A stretch of 64,000 nucleotides of DNA from Paenibacillus tepidiphilus (GCF_008635795.1 NZ_VWRQ01000003.1:357584-421583), one strand, 5' to 3'. Positions 26,006-38,266 are shown, numbered from the stretch's first letter. Notes: a model not told the origin generated them from the letters alone. Translations and numbers: made by a program.

Positions 26006-27046
26006 TTGAGAGTACATGTCATGGACCTAAAACCTGGCGATTTCCTGCAAGCGGATACGTTCAGCGCCCGCGGACTGCATGTATTGCCGAGAGGATCGCG
26101 TCTGCAGCTGGAGGAGATTGCCAGGCTGATACAGCATGGCGTCGACTATGTGGATATCGAGGAACTGCAGGAGCCGCCCGCGCCGAACATCAGAACCTCG
26201 ATGATTCAGGCGGTAGCCCGCGGCTTCGATACCGCCATTGAAGGCTTCGAATCGGTTTATATGGAAGCCTTGACCAAAGGGAGCTTCAACCAGTCGGTAG
26301 TCGACGATATTCTGCGTCCCTCCCTTGAATCCTTCGACAAGCAGAAGGATGTAGTGACGCTGCTGCTGCTGCTTGAGCGCAGCGACAATTATACATATAC
26401 CCATTCTTTGCAGGTAGGGATGCTTTCTTATTATATAGCATCCTGGCTGGGATATTCCAAGCAGGAATGCTACGTAATTGCCCGTGCCGGGTATCTGATC
26501 GACATCGGTAAATGCCGCATTTCCCCGGCTATCCTGAACAAGCCGGGAAAGCTGACTCCAGCGGAATATGAGGAAGTCAAGCTGCATACCATCTACGGCC
26601 ATGACATCATCAGGAACTCCATGAACGATTCCTATACCGCGCTTGCCGCCCTACAGCACCATGAGCGGGAAGACGGCTCGGGATATCCGCACCGCCTCAC
26701 CAAGACAGACATCCATCCGTATGCCCAGATCGCTGCCGTTGCCGACATCTACAGCGCCATGACCTCCCACCGTGTCTATCAATCCAAGCAAGAGCTCATC
26801 TCCGTGCTGCGCGAGATTCACTCGCTCAGCTTCGGCAAGCTCAGCGCCGTACCGGTTCAGGCCTTCATCCAGCACCTGATGCCGGGCTTCATCGGCAAGC
26901 GTGTGCTGCTCAGCACCGGCGACCTGGGCGTCATTATAATGAACAATCCCGTAGATGTATTCCGGCCGCTTGTGCAGTGTGACGGCCAATTTCTTGACCT
27001 CTCCCGCGAACGCAATGTATCGGTCATTGAGATCTATATGGAATAG
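26006..27046 (+). CDS. HD-GYP domain protein with a degenerate HD motif
   Basis: A 346-residue relative of the cyclic di-GMP phosphodiesterase at 21398-22507, with the same layout. HHERED and GSGYPHRL are intact and His133 (YTHSLQV) is kept. The HD pair is changed: SLLHDIGK of the paralogue is here GYLIDIGK, so Ile165 replaces the metal-binding histidine. It may therefore be inactive and act as a sensor or partner (inference). I start at the TTG at 26006, eight bases after AAGGTGG, giving MRVHVMDLKPGDF. GTG 25994 and TTG 26000 are alternatives. Followed by a strong terminator. Confidence 0.85.
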   Translation: MRVHVMDLKPGDFLQADTFSARGLHVLPRGSRLQLEEIARLIQHGVDYVDIEELQEPPAPNIRTSMIQAVARGFDTAIEGFESVYMEALTKGSFNQSVVDDILRPSLESFDKQKDVVTLLLLLERSDNYTYTHSLQVGMLSYYIASWLGYSKQECYVIARAGYLIDIGKCRISPAILNKPGKLTPAEYEEVKLHTIYGHDIIRNSMNDSYTALAALQHHEREDGSGYPHRLTKTDIHPYAQIAAVADIYSAMTSHRVYQSKQELISVLREIHSLSFGKLSAVPVQAFIQHLMPGFIGKRVLLSTGDLGVIIMNNPVDVFRPLVQCDGQFLDLSRERNVSVIEIYME

Positions 27047-27063
27047 CCCTGCTGCATGTCAAG

Positions 27064-27108
27064 AAGAGGTTCCCCGGACTCTGCTGAGCCCGGGGAACCT
27101 CCTTTTTT
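27064..27108 (+). terminator. Terminator of the second HD-GYP gene
   Basis: AGGTTCCCCGG pairs with CCGGGGAACCT around a 12-base loop and is followed by CCTTTTTT. Confidence 0.9.
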
Positions 27109-27204
27109 GTTGCTGCAGTGCTGTGTCAGCAATCAATATTCGGGTTTGAAAATCCGCATTGCTGTCGAGGCTATTCTTAGGATGAATCACAAGGGGGAGT
27201 CTTT

Positions 27205-27453
27205 ATGCTGGCGGTACATCAGCGTCTGGCGGAGCTGTACATGCTCAGTATGGCCCGTCCGCTGACCAAAGATGAGAAGACCGAACAGAAGCACTGCCTG
27301 CAGGCCAATGCCCTATACTGCTGGGAAATGGCCCGGCTGAACAACGAATCCCTGCTGGCAGCAGATACACAGGATTTAGCCTGGCAGCAGGAGATCGTCG
27401 CCCAAATGGCGGAGCTGCGCACCAAGGGGAAGGTAGGCAAAAGGCGGAAATAG
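27205..27453 (+). CDS. Small hypothetical protein (DUF7667-like)
   Basis: An 82-residue hydrophilic, probably helical protein (VHQRLAELYMLSMARPLTKDE, then CLQANALYCWEMARLNNESLLAADTQD) ending in a lysine/arginine-rich tail. Such small proteins occur widely in Paenibacillus and bacilli without a known role. AAGGGGGAGTCTTT precedes the ATG at a normal distance. It is followed 57 bases later by the VOC gene and may share its transcript. Confidence 0.65.
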   Translation: MLAVHQRLAELYMLSMARPLTKDEKTEQKHCLQANALYCWEMARLNNESLLAADTQDLAWQQEIVAQMAELRTKGKVGKRRK

Positions 27454-27510
27454 ATGTTACAGTACAGTGAGGTATTTTATCACATTCACCTTCAGGAGGA
27501 GTTGACATCT

Positions 27511-27969
27511 ATGATTCGCGGCCTTTTTGAAACTCATATCAATGTAAGCAATGTCCAGAGATCGGCTGCTTTCTATGAGCAGCTTCCCGGCGTCCTACCG
27601 CTGTATAATGATCCAGTGCGCAAGTCCAGGTTTTACTGGATCGGACAGCCGGGAGAAGCGATGCTGGGATTGCGCGAGAATTATCCTTCACCGCTGGTCC
27701 AGCGCCAGCATTTTGCCTTCCGGATTGCGCTTGCCGACATGCCGGAAGCCAGGAACCGGCTTCTTGGGCTGGGACTGCAGCCTGAGAACTTCAAGGGGGA
27801 AAGCGCGGAGAAGCTTATTGTCTTTCCGTTCATGCCGGCAGTCTCCATCTACTTCGATGATCCCGACGGACATTCTTTAGAGCTGATTGCCATGCTGCCC
27901 GATGATCCCCGGCCGGAACTCGGGATGATGTACTGGGAGGAATGGGAGCAGCTGCACGGCCGGAAGTGA
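27511..27969 (+). CDS. VOC family protein (glyoxalase/dioxygenase-like)
   Basis: A protein of 152 residues with the paired beta-alpha-beta-beta-beta units of the vicinal-oxygen-chelate fold. It shows the first metal-ligand region FETHINVSNVQRSAAFYEQ, the middle RQHFAFRIALADM and the terminal ligand region YFDDPDGHSLELIAML, as in glyoxalase and fosfomycin-resistance relatives. The possible metal ligands are His8, the histidine of QHFAF and the glutamate of SLELI. Substrate unknown. The start at ATG 27511 is set by AGGAGGAGTTGACATCT. It ends before a bidirectional terminator. Confidence 0.85.
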   Translation: MIRGLFETHINVSNVQRSAAFYEQLPGVLPLYNDPVRKSRFYWIGQPGEAMLGLRENYPSPLVQRQHFAFRIALADMPEARNRLLGLGLQPENFKGESAEKLIVFPFMPAVSIYFDDPDGHSLELIAMLPDDPRPELGMMYWEEWEQLHGRK

Positions 27970-28008
27970 CCCTTCAGGAGCCCTCTTGCCTCAAGTAAAT
28001 ATAACGAT

Positions 28009-28072
28009 AAAGAAGCACCTGCCCGCAAGTGCAAGTACTTATTAGCACTTGCGCGGACAGAGGCTTTCTTTG
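28009..28072 (+). terminator. Bidirectional terminator between the VOC gene and the ABC exporter
   Basis: The inner stem CGCAAGTGC/GCACTTGCG is extended by an outer AAAGAAGC/GCTTTCTTT, so a run of T follows on both strands. It separates two converging transcription units. Confidence 0.75.
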
Positions 28073-28105
28073 TTACGCTTACTGTCTTTGCCTGCCGTAT
28101 TCAGT

Positions 28106-29962
28106 CTACAGGAACCTGAATTGCGCTTCGATCAGTCCGTTGTAGATGCCATCCCGCGCGGTCAGCTCGGCATGGTTGCCCACTTCCTTGATTTCGCCGT
28201 GGTCAAGCACGACAATTTTGTCCGCGTGACGGATGGTCGACAGCCGGTGGGCGACAATAAAGGAGGTCCGGCCCTTAAGCAGAATCTTCAGCGCCTCCTG
28301 GATCTTAATCTCCGTCTCCGTATCAATGCTGGCCGTCGCTTCATCCAGGATCAGAATGCGCGGATCGGCAAGCAAGGCCCGCGCGAAGGACAGCAGCTGC
28401 CGCTGGCCCATGGACAAGGCGCTGCCCCGTTCCTCAACCTCCGTGTCATAGCCCCGCGGCAGCTTCATTATGAACTCGTGGGCATCTACCGCCTTGGCCA
28501 CCTCTTCGATCTCCGCATCGGTGGCATCCAGCCGTCCGAAGCGGATGTTGTCGCGGATCGTTCCCGAGAAGATGAACGTATCCTGCAGCACGATGCCAAT
28601 CTGCTCACGCAGGCTCTGCAGGGTCACTCCGCGGATGTCCTTGCCGTCAATCGTCAGCGTACCGCTCTTAATGTCATAGAAGCGCCCGATCAGGTTGATA
28701 ATGGTGCTCTTCCCTGATCCGGTGTGGCCGACCAGTGCGATCGACTGTCCCGCCTTTACCTCCAGATCGATACCCTTCAGCGCTGCCCTGCCGGGCTCAT
28801 ATTCAAAGATAACCTTCTCAAACCGGATGTCTCCGGCGATCTTCGGCAGTGGCAGCGCTCCCTCGCGGTCCTGTACGGCCGGTTCTTCATCCAGATATTC
28901 GAAGATCCGCTCCGAAGAAGCCATTGCCACCAGCAGCTGGTTGTACATTTGCCCCAGCCGGTTGATCGGGTCCCAGAAGTTGCTCACATAGGTACTGAAG
29001 GCGACGAGATAGCCGACGGTCAGCTCCCCGGATTGAATCAGATAAGCCCCGAGCCAGAACAGGATCATTGTTCCGAAGCCGCCGGTAATTTCGATAATCG
29101 GACCGAACGCCTGATTCATCGCCGAAGCCTTGTTCCAGGATTTGCGGCTGTCCATGTTCATCGCATCGAAATACTGCATATTCTCTTCTTCCTGCGTGTA
29201 CGCCTGGGTTACCCGGATTCCTTGAATGGATTCGTTCAAATGGGAGTTGATCCGCGAATTCTTCATCCGCACATCCTGCCAGGCAATCCGGATCTTCTGC
29301 CGCAGCTTCGTGGAGATCAGGAACATGATCGGCACGGTAACCATAACGGCGAGGCCCAGCTTCCAATTGATCAGCAGCAGAATGACCGTGATCCCGAGCA
29401 GCTGTACGCAGTCAATCATCAGATTGACCACCCCGTTCGTGAACAGGTCCTGCAGGGAGTTAATGTCATTGGTCACCCGTACCAGCACCGATCCGGCCGG
29501 CCGCTTGTCGAAGAAGTTAAACGACAGCTTCTGAATATGCCGGAACAAATCGGAGCGCAGATCATAAATGACCCGTTGCCCGATAATATTGGTGTACTTG
29601 ATCCGGTAAATCCCGGCAATCCACTGGACCAAATACAGCACGATGACGATGGCAGTCAGCGAATAGAGCAGCCTGAGACTTGGATTGACCGGGCTCAGGG
29701 CATTGTCGATCGCCATACTCGTCAGGTAAGGAACCGTCAGCTTGGTGATTGTACCCAGTATCATCAGCGCCGCTACCAGCGGCAGCATCTGCTTGGCATA
29801 GGGCTTCATGTAGCCGAACAGCCGGGTGAACTGCTTCCAGTCGAACGCCTTGTCAATCTGGTCGTCGTCCTTATAAACGAAGCGCTCCTCAATGGCGTGA
29901 TCCTGCTCCGTCTCTATTTTGGCATCCGCAGCTGCGGTCTGCTTCGAGGTCTCAAGCTTCAT
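28106..29962 (-). CDS. Heterodimeric ABC exporter, subunit with the intact catalytic site
   Basis: A 618-residue half-transporter: six-helix ABC membrane domain (about 55-350) and an ATPase domain (about 375-610). The Walker A is GHTGSGKST (412-420), the Walker B is RILILDEATAS with catalytic Glu541, and the switch histidine lies in VAHRLSTI. The signature is LSMGQ, not LSGGQ. The start is the ATG at 29962 behind GGGGAGGGACC, inside the end of the upstream partner gene (11-base overlap). The pair resembles BmrCD/YfiBC-type drug exporters. Substrate unknown. Confidence 0.93.
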   Translation of the reverse strand: MKLETSKQTAAADAKIETEQDHAIEERFVYKDDDQIDKAFDWKQFTRLFGYMKPYAKQMLPLVAALMILGTITKLTVPYLTSMAIDNALSPVNPSLRLLYSLTAIVIVLYLVQWIAGIYRIKYTNIIGQRVIYDLRSDLFRHIQKLSFNFFDKRPAGSVLVRVTNDINSLQDLFTNGVVNLMIDCVQLLGITVILLLINWKLGLAVMVTVPIMFLISTKLRQKIRIAWQDVRMKNSRINSHLNESIQGIRVTQAYTQEEENMQYFDAMNMDSRKSWNKASAMNQAFGPIIEITGGFGTMILFWLGAYLIQSGELTVGYLVAFSTYVSNFWDPINRLGQMYNQLLVAMASSERIFEYLDEEPAVQDREGALPLPKIAGDIRFEKVIFEYEPGRAALKGIDLEVKAGQSIALVGHTGSGKSTIINLIGRFYDIKSGTLTIDGKDIRGVTLQSLREQIGIVLQDTFIFSGTIRDNIRFGRLDATDAEIEEVAKAVDAHEFIMKLPRGYDTEVEERGSALSMGQRQLLSFARALLADPRILILDEATASIDTETEIKIQEALKILLKGRTSFIVAHRLSTIRHADKIVVLDHGEIKEVGNHAELTARDGIYNGLIEAQFRFL

Positions 29963-31727
29963 GTGTAGGTCCCTCCCCTCTTCCGCCCGCTCTGGCCAGG
30001 TAGTCTGCATATTGAATCCGGTATACATCCTGATAAGGACCGGGAACCTCAATCAGCTCAGCATGGGTGCCGGACTGCACCATCCGCCCTTCATCCATGA
30101 CGATAATCTGGTCGGCATGGCGCAGCGAGGAAATACGGTGGGCGATAATCAGCGTCGTCCGGCCGCGCATAACCTCCTGGAAGCCGGACTGGATCTCATG
30201 CTCCGTCTCCATATCTACCGCACTTGTGGCATCGTCAAGAATGAGAATCCGCGGATTCTTCAACAGCGCTCTGGCGATGGCGATCCGCTGCTTTTGCCCG
30301 CCGGAGAGGCCCATTCCCCGCTCACCGACGACCGTATCATAGCCTTCCGGCATTTCCATAATAAAGTCATGGGCTTTGGCCAGCTTGGCGGCACGGATAA
30401 TATCATCCATATCTACCTGCTTCATACCGTAAGCAATATTATTGCGGATGGTGGACGAGAACAGGAACGTCTCCTGGAACACCGTCGCAATCTGGGCGCG
30501 CAGGCTGCGCACCTTGAATTCACGGATGTCGACACCGTCTAGCCGGATGCTGCCCTGATTCACGTCGTAGGCGCGCATCATCAGTTGAATGATCGTCGAT
30601 TTGCCGGAACCTGTGCCGCCGAGGAAGCCGATCACTGCGCCCGGCTTGGCGGTGAAATGGATATCCTTAACCGCAGGCATTTTGTTGCCGTAAGCAAAGG
30701 TAACATGGTCGAACACCACTTCGCCTTTTACACGTGAGGCATCCAGGTCAAGTGCATGCTCTTTGTCGCGTACATCAATCGGCTGATTCAGCACCTCCAG
30801 CACGCGTTCTCCCGAAGCCTTGGACTGCGTATAGTTGTTGATATGGAAGCCGAGGCCCCAGACCGGACCGATAATGTACCAGATCAGGCTGAAGAATGCG
30901 ACCAGCTCGCCAAGCGACATCTGCTCTTTGATAACCAGAGTCCCCCCGACTCCGAGCAGGATGGCGACGCTCACCGAAGCCAGCAATTCCATCATCGGAA
31001 AAAACCGGCTCCACAGCTCGGCGGCAAAAATCTGGTTATCCTTGTAACGCTCATTGCGGTGCGAAAATTTCTCCACCTCATAAGCCTCTCTGGCAAACGA
31101 CTTGACCGTCCGTACACCGGTCACATTCTCCTGGACCGCTGTGGTCAGCGAACTGAGCGCCAGGCGCATCTCCTGAAAGGCCGGATGGATTTTCGACTCA
31201 AACCGGAGTGCGACCACCGCCAGAAACGGCATCGTAATCAGCGTTACCAGTGTCAGCTGCCAGTTGATCGAGAACATCATCACCGAACCGAAAATCACCA
31301 TAAAAAACACATTCAACAATTGGGCGAAGCCAAAACCGATAAAGTTACGGATCGCTTCCAAATCCCCGGTCAAACGGGACATCAGGTCGCCTGTCCTCGC
31401 CGTGTCGTAATAACGGAAGGAAAGAAATTGCAGCTTCTCGTAGCAGGCATTGCGCAGCCGGTAGGCCAGATAATTGCCCAGCCTTCCTCCAAAGAAGCCG
31501 TGCGCAAACTGCAGGCAGGCTTTTACAATGACTACAGCCAGAACGGACAGGGCCAGCATCGGCACCTCGTCAAATTTCAGGGGCACGATTACTTCGTCAA
31601 TCAGCTTTCTTAACAGGTTGGGGGTAATCAGCCCCACTGCAGTGGCGGCGGCTAAAGCTAGAATCGACAGAAGCAAATAATGACGCTTCTCCCGGTAAAA
31701 GCCTCGCAGTTGCCTGAGAACATCCAT
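29952..31727 (-). CDS. Heterodimeric ABC exporter, subunit with the degenerate catalytic site
   Basis: A 591-residue half-transporter with six membrane helices and an ATPase domain. The Walker A is GGTGSGKST and the signature is a canonical LSGGQKQR. In the Walker B, LILDDATSAVD, Asp499 replaces the catalytic glutamate. Its own site is therefore degenerate, and it would pair with the altered LSMGQ signature of the partner subunit, as in known asymmetric exporters. The ATG at 31727 is chosen for GAGGAGGAGAGAC just before it. First gene of the two-gene unit, with a long leader. Confidence 0.93.
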   Translation of the reverse strand: MDVLRQLRGFYREKRHYLLLSILALAAATAVGLITPNLLRKLIDEVIVPLKFDEVPMLALSVLAVVIVKACLQFAHGFFGGRLGNYLAYRLRNACYEKLQFLSFRYYDTARTGDLMSRLTGDLEAIRNFIGFGFAQLLNVFFMVIFGSVMMFSINWQLTLVTLITMPFLAVVALRFESKIHPAFQEMRLALSSLTTAVQENVTGVRTVKSFAREAYEVEKFSHRNERYKDNQIFAAELWSRFFPMMELLASVSVAILLGVGGTLVIKEQMSLGELVAFFSLIWYIIGPVWGLGFHINNYTQSKASGERVLEVLNQPIDVRDKEHALDLDASRVKGEVVFDHVTFAYGNKMPAVKDIHFTAKPGAVIGFLGGTGSGKSTIIQLMMRAYDVNQGSIRLDGVDIREFKVRSLRAQIATVFQETFLFSSTIRNNIAYGMKQVDMDDIIRAAKLAKAHDFIMEMPEGYDTVVGERGMGLSGGQKQRIAIARALLKNPRILILDDATSAVDMETEHEIQSGFQEVMRGRTTLIIAHRISSLRHADQIIVMDEGRMVQSGTHAELIEVPGPYQDVYRIQYADYLARAGGRGEGPTHEA

Positions 31728-32001
31728 GTCTCTCCTCCTCATAGTCCGCATAGGACACATTTGGCTTGCCATGCCGGATTTCTCCAGCACCGCAAGCCAT
31801 CAATTGAACGCTTCCATTTTGAGCGACTTTAAGCAGTTTACCATCCATGTTTTGCTGCGGCAAAGCGGAGAATGGGTCATATTCCGGTTTATTCGCGAGA
31901 AAAGCGGGGTCATCCCGGTGGAAAAACAACCCTCAGGCTTAAATTGCTTCCATTTCCTCGTTAATTCTGTTCAATTAACAAAATACAGAATCCTGGATAA
32001 T

Positions 32002-32029
32002 TTATTAAGAGTTTTATGACTATCGTCAA
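32002..32029 (-). promoter_or_regulatory. Candidate promoter of the ABC exporter operon
   Basis: On the minus strand TTGACG (plus 32024-32029) and TAATAA (plus 32002-32007) are 16 bases apart. The -10 is weak. Confidence 0.35.
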
Positions 32030-32036
32030 AGTCAAA

Positions 32037-32068
32037 CACGGCCGAGAAGATGAACCTTCGTGGCCGTG
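32037..32068 (-). terminator. Terminator of the secreted hypothetical gene
   Basis: CACGGCC/GGCCGTG flanks an inner GAAG/CTTC. It lies about 35 bases after the minus-strand stop at 32103, with TTTGACTTT following on that strand. Read in the plus direction it is followed by AAAAATTTTT. Confidence 0.5.
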
Positions 32069-32102
32069 CCAAAAATTTTTAATATAATTAACATGTATAT
32101 AT

Positions 32103-32930
32103 TTAGTTTGCATTAAGAAACCCCGGAGTCATTACTATTTGATTGCCCGGACGGTCCGCCCAGTAAACAGTGTTGTCAAAGAATTCAATTCCCTGACCAG
32201 AGCCATAGGTAGGCGGCTTTATTCTTTCTATAAATTCAAACGTATGCCCGTCAAAATGATAGCGGTCAAGCCCTTGTGCGTATTCCTGATTGAACTTATT
32301 GGAGCCGTGAAGATTCGCATACATATCATCACCCTTAAAAAAAACCCCCTGATATCCTCCTTCTGTCCCAAACTCAGACTCCAGAAAGTAAGACCGGAGA
32401 AAGTGGAATCTCGTATCAAATTGTTTAACTTCATTGCGATCATGATAGACAACCCAAAAGGAATTCTTGTAGTATGCGATGGACTCCGCGACGCCATCCC
32501 CGATCTGATACTCATTTATCTTGTGTAAATCTGTTAAACGAAACTGAATAACTCTACTCTCACGTTGATCTTTAGGTGGCGCTACATTAAAGTTATAAGC
32601 TGTTATATATAGATTATTATTGTAAGCAAAACAATCGCCAAATGACATAAAGCGTCCTTTTGCATCTGTTCCTGTATATGCGTTAAGTGCTATTTTCAGG
32701 AAGCGCCCTTTCCTGTCGTACACGGAGATTGAATTGGCTAAATGAAACTGAGCATCCCTGTCGGAAGTAACATACATTCTCTCACGGTCAACGCCAACCC
32801 CTTGCCACGCTCGAAAATAATCGTTCATTTTATAAATCTTCATGCTTGTCTCTCGCCAAGCAGATACTTGTCCCATGTTCAAAACACCAAAAATACATAG
32901 CATCATTATTGTTTTGTTCTTCAATGACAT
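32103..32930 (-). CDS. Secreted hypothetical protein, beta-propeller-like
   Basis: A 275-residue protein of unknown function, encoded in DNA visibly poorer in G+C than its neighbours. A signal peptide is likely (MSLKNKTIMMLCIFGVLNMG, cut near VSA). The mature part repeats a pattern of short strands with aromatic and Asp-rich turns (YRGWQG-like starts, SVYDRKGRFLKIALNAY, DCFAYNNNLYITAY, SIAYYKNSFWVVYHD, VFFKGDDMYANLHG, EFFDNTVYWADRPGN), which suggests a beta-propeller of the NHL/YncE kind. AAGGAGGATAAAA precedes the ATG. It is a single gene with its own promoter and terminator. Confidence 0.65.
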   Translation of the reverse strand: MSLKNKTIMMLCIFGVLNMGQVSAWRETSMKIYKMNDYFRAWQGVGVDRERMYVTSDRDAQFHLANSISVYDRKGRFLKIALNAYTGTDAKGRFMSFGDCFAYNNNLYITAYNFNVAPPKDQRESRVIQFRLTDLHKINEYQIGDGVAESIAYYKNSFWVVYHDRNEVKQFDTRFHFLRSYFLESEFGTEGGYQGVFFKGDDMYANLHGSNKFNQEYAQGLDRYHFDGHTFEFIERIKPPTYGSGQGIEFFDNTVYWADRPGNQIVMTPGFLNAN

Positions 32931-32952
32931 TTTTATCCTCCTTTCTAGTTAT

Positions 32953-32982
32953 GTTATACCTTAGAAGGGATAGGTTTGTAAA
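32953..32982 (-). promoter_or_regulatory. Promoter of the secreted hypothetical gene
   Basis: Minus-strand TTTACA (plus 32977-32982) and TATAAC (plus 32953-32958) are 18 bases apart, just ahead of the ribosome site. Confidence 0.5.
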
Positions 32983-33011
32983 TTAATGGATCACAGTTTA
33001 AATAGTTCCTA

Positions 33012-33070
33012 ATAAAAAAGCCGCCGTACACATACACGGCCTTTTAGGGCTCTGTATGTGTACGACGGCT
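33012..33070 (-). terminator. Terminator of the suf operon
   Basis: An 18-base stem (AGCCGCCGTACACATACA with its complement, one wobble pair) is followed on the minus strand by CTTTTTTATT. It begins about 20 bases after the sufB stop. Confidence 0.9.
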
Positions 33071-33088
33071 ATACATTAAAGCAATTGG

Positions 33089-34486
33089 TTAACCTATACT
33101 TCCTTCCATCTCGAACTTGATCAGACGGTTCATCTCAACGGCATATTCCATCGGCAGCTCCTTGGTGAACGGCTCGATGAAGCCCATGACGATCATCTGG
33201 GTGGCTTCGGCCTCGGTCAGGCCGCGGCTCATCAGGTAGAAGAGCTGCTCTTCCGAGACCTTAGAGACGGTCGCTTCGTGCTCCAGCACGATGTTGTCGT
33301 TCATGATCTCATTGTATGGAATCGTATCCGAAGTGGATTCATTGTCCAGAATGAGCGTATCGCATTTGATATTGGCCTTGGCGCCTTCCGCCTGACGGCC
33401 GAAGGAAGCCAGACCGCGGTAAGTCACCTTGCCGCCGTGCTTGCTGATCGACTTGGAGACGATGGTCGAAGTCGTGTCCGGTGCCAGGTGAATCATCTTG
33501 GCGCCGGCATCCTGATGCTGGCCTTTGCCGGCAACGGCAATGGAGAGCACGGAGCCCTTGGCGCCGCGTCCCTTCAGGACAACAGCCGGATATTTCATCG
33601 TCAGCTTGGAGCCGATGTTGCCGTCTACCCATTCCATATTGGCGCCTTCTTCAGCAACCGCGCGTTTGGTTACGAGGTTGTAGATGTTCGGTGCCCAGTT
33701 CTGGATGGTGGTGTAGCGGACGCGGGCGTTCTTCATGCACAGAATTTCAACCACGGCGCTGTGCAGGGAGTTCGTGCTGTAGATCGGAGCCGTACAGCCT
33801 TCAACATAATGCACGAAGCTGTCTTCGTCGGCAAGAATCAGTGTGCGCTCAAATTGTCCCATGTTCTCCGAGTTGATGCGGAAGTAGGCCTGCAGCGGCA
33901 CTTCACATTTGACGCCCTTCGGCACATAGATGAAGCTGCCGCCGGACCAGACAGCGCTGTTCAGCGCGGCGAACTTGTTGTCCGTAGGCGGGATGATCGT
34001 GCCGAAGAACTTCTTGAAGAGCTCCGGATGCTCGCGCAGCGCGGTATCGGTATCGGTGAAGATGACGCCTTGATCTTCCAGCTGCTTCTGCATGCTGTGA
34101 TAGACGACTTCGGATTCATACTGCGCCGAGACGCCGGCAAGGAATTTCTGCTCAGCTTCCGGAATCCCCAGCTTGTCGAAGGTCTCCTTGATTTCGGCAG
34201 GAACCTCTTCCCAAGTCTTGCCCTGCTTCTCGGAAGGTCTTACATAATATTGAATGTCATCGAAATCCAGCTCGTCGAGATTGCCGCCCCACTTGGGCAT
34301 CGGCATTTTGCGGAATTGCTCCAGAGATTTCAGGCGGAATTCCAGCATCCAATCGGGCTCATTCTTGATCTTGGAGATTTCTCTAACGATCTCTTCGGTG
34401 AGACCTTTGCCAGACTGAAAGATCGACTTGTGCTCATCACGGAAACCGTACTGGTACTCTTCCATTTCAGGCGCTTTTTTAGCCAT
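33089..34486 (-). CDS. sufB: Fe-S cluster assembly protein SufB
   Basis: A 465-residue core subunit of the SufBCD scaffold on which iron-sulfur clusters are built. It matches SufB throughout: [16 protein letters not shown], then [39 protein letters not shown] and the C-terminal [21 protein letters not shown]. It forms a complex with SufC and SufD. Last gene of sufC-D-S-U-B, 18 bases after sufU, and followed by the operon terminator. Full length, start ATG behind AAGGAGGCTGACACC. Confidence 0.98.
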   Translation of the reverse strand: MAKKAPEMEEYQYGFRDEHKSIFQSGKGLTEEIVREISKIKNEPDWMLEFRLKSLEQFRKMPMPKWGGNLDELDFDDIQYYVRPSEKQGKTWEEVPAEIKETFDKLGIPEAEQKFLAGVSAQYESEVVYHSMQKQLEDQGVIFTDTDTALREHPELFKKFFGTIIPPTDNKFAALNSAVWSGGSFIYVPKGVKCEVPLQAYFRINSENMGQFERTLILADEDSFVHYVEGCTAPIYSTNSLHSAVVEILCMKNARVRYTTIQNWAPNIYNLVTKRAVAEEGANMEWVDGNIGSKLTMKYPAVVLKGRGAKGSVLSIAVAGKGQHQDAGAKMIHLAPDTTSTIVSKSISKHGGKVTYRGLASFGRQAEGAKANIKCDTLILDNESTSDTIPYNEIMNDNIVLEHEATVSKVSEEQLFYLMSRGLTEAEATQMIVMGFIEPFTKELPMEYAVEMNRLIKFEMEGSIG

Positions 34487-34504
34487 GGTGTCAGCCTCCT
34501 TGTT

Positions 34505-37453
<2,949 letters not shown>

Positions 37454-37483
37454 AAGTGATTTCCTCCTTCCTGGCGTCTTTGA

Positions 37484-38266
37484 TTAAGCCTCTTGTCCTA
37501 CAGTTTCGTCCTCGATGCCAAGCTCTTCCTTGACCCATTCATAGCCTTCGGCTTCCAGACGCTCTGCGAGCTCCGGACCGCCGGATTTCACAATACGTCC
37601 CTGCATCATGACATGAACAAAATCAGGCTTGATGTAATTCAGCAAGCGTTGATAGTGGGTAATGACCAGGAAACCGCGTTCCGGGCTGCGCATCGCGTTG
37701 ACGCCTTCGGCGACAATCTTCAGTGCGTCGATATCAAGGCCGGAGTCGATTTCGTCCAGGATGACGATCTTCGGATCCAGCATCATCATTTGCAGAATTT
37801 CATTGCGCTTCTTCTCCCCGCCGGAGAACCCTTCGTTCAGATAGCGGTGCAGGAATTCCGGATTCATCTCCAGTTCCTTCATCTTCGCTTCCATTTGGCG
37901 GATGAACTTGATCAGCGAGATTTCCTTTCCTTCTTCCCGGCGGGAGTTGATTGCACTGCGCAGGAAGTCGGAATTCGTCACACCGCTGATTTCGCTCGGA
38001 TACTGCATAGCCAGGAACAATCCGGCACGGGCACGTTCATCGACGGCCATCTCCAGCAGATCCTCACCCTCAAGAAGCGCGGTGCCTTCGGTTACTTCAT
38101 ATTTCGGATGGCCCATCAAAGCGGAAGCCAGGGTACTCTTGCCGGTACCGTTCGGACCCATGATGGCATGGATCTCGCCGCCCTTCATTTGCAGGTTAAT
38201 GCCTTTCAAAATCTCCTTGCCTTCAATCGTCGCTTTCAGACCCTCAATGACGAATTCTGCTGCCAT
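37484..38266 (-). CDS. sufC: Fe-S assembly ATPase SufC
   Basis: A 260-residue ABC-type ATPase that drives shape change of the SufBCD scaffold. The Walker A is GPNGTGKSTL, the signature is FSGGEKKR, and the Walker B is KIVILDEIDSGLDIDAL, the SufC-specific form. The ATG at 38266 is preferred because GGAGGG lies ten bases upstream; an ATG six codons earlier has no ribosome site. First gene of sufCDSUB. A sigma-A promoter with a Fur-like site overlapping the -35 lies about 100 bases upstream. Confidence 0.97.
   Translation of the reverse strand: MAAEFVIEGLKATIEGKEILKGINLQMKGGEIHAIMGPNGTGKSTLASALMGHPKYEVTEGTALLEGEDLLEMAVDERARAGLFLAMQYPSEISGVTNSDFLRSAINSRREEGKEISLIKFIRQMEAKMKELEMNPEFLHRYLNEGFSGGEKKRNEILQMMMLDPKIVILDEIDSGLDIDALKIVAEGVNAMRSPERGFLVITHYQRLLNYIKPDFVHVMMQGRIVKSGGPELAERLEAEGYEWVKEELGIEDETVGQEA

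Larger units (their letters stand above)
31728..32102. other. Gene-free stretch: leader of the ABC exporter operon
   Basis: No convincing gene is seen in this 375-base stretch. A short minus-strand frame (up to 31929) runs into the exporter start but resembles no protein I know. It contains a candidate promoter at 32002-32029 and a terminator hairpin at 32037-32068. If that promoter is right, the exporter mRNA has an untranslated leader of about 270 bases, long enough for regulation. Confidence 0.5.

Noticed and set aside
28724..29968. A 414-codon plus-strand frame
   Set aside because: It is antisense to the ABC exporter subunit, with low-complexity Gln/Arg-rich translation.
31597..31929. 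A small minus-strand gene ahead of the ABC exporter
   Set aside because: It overlaps the exporter start out of frame, and its C-terminal third is shadow sequence. No ribosome site was seen.
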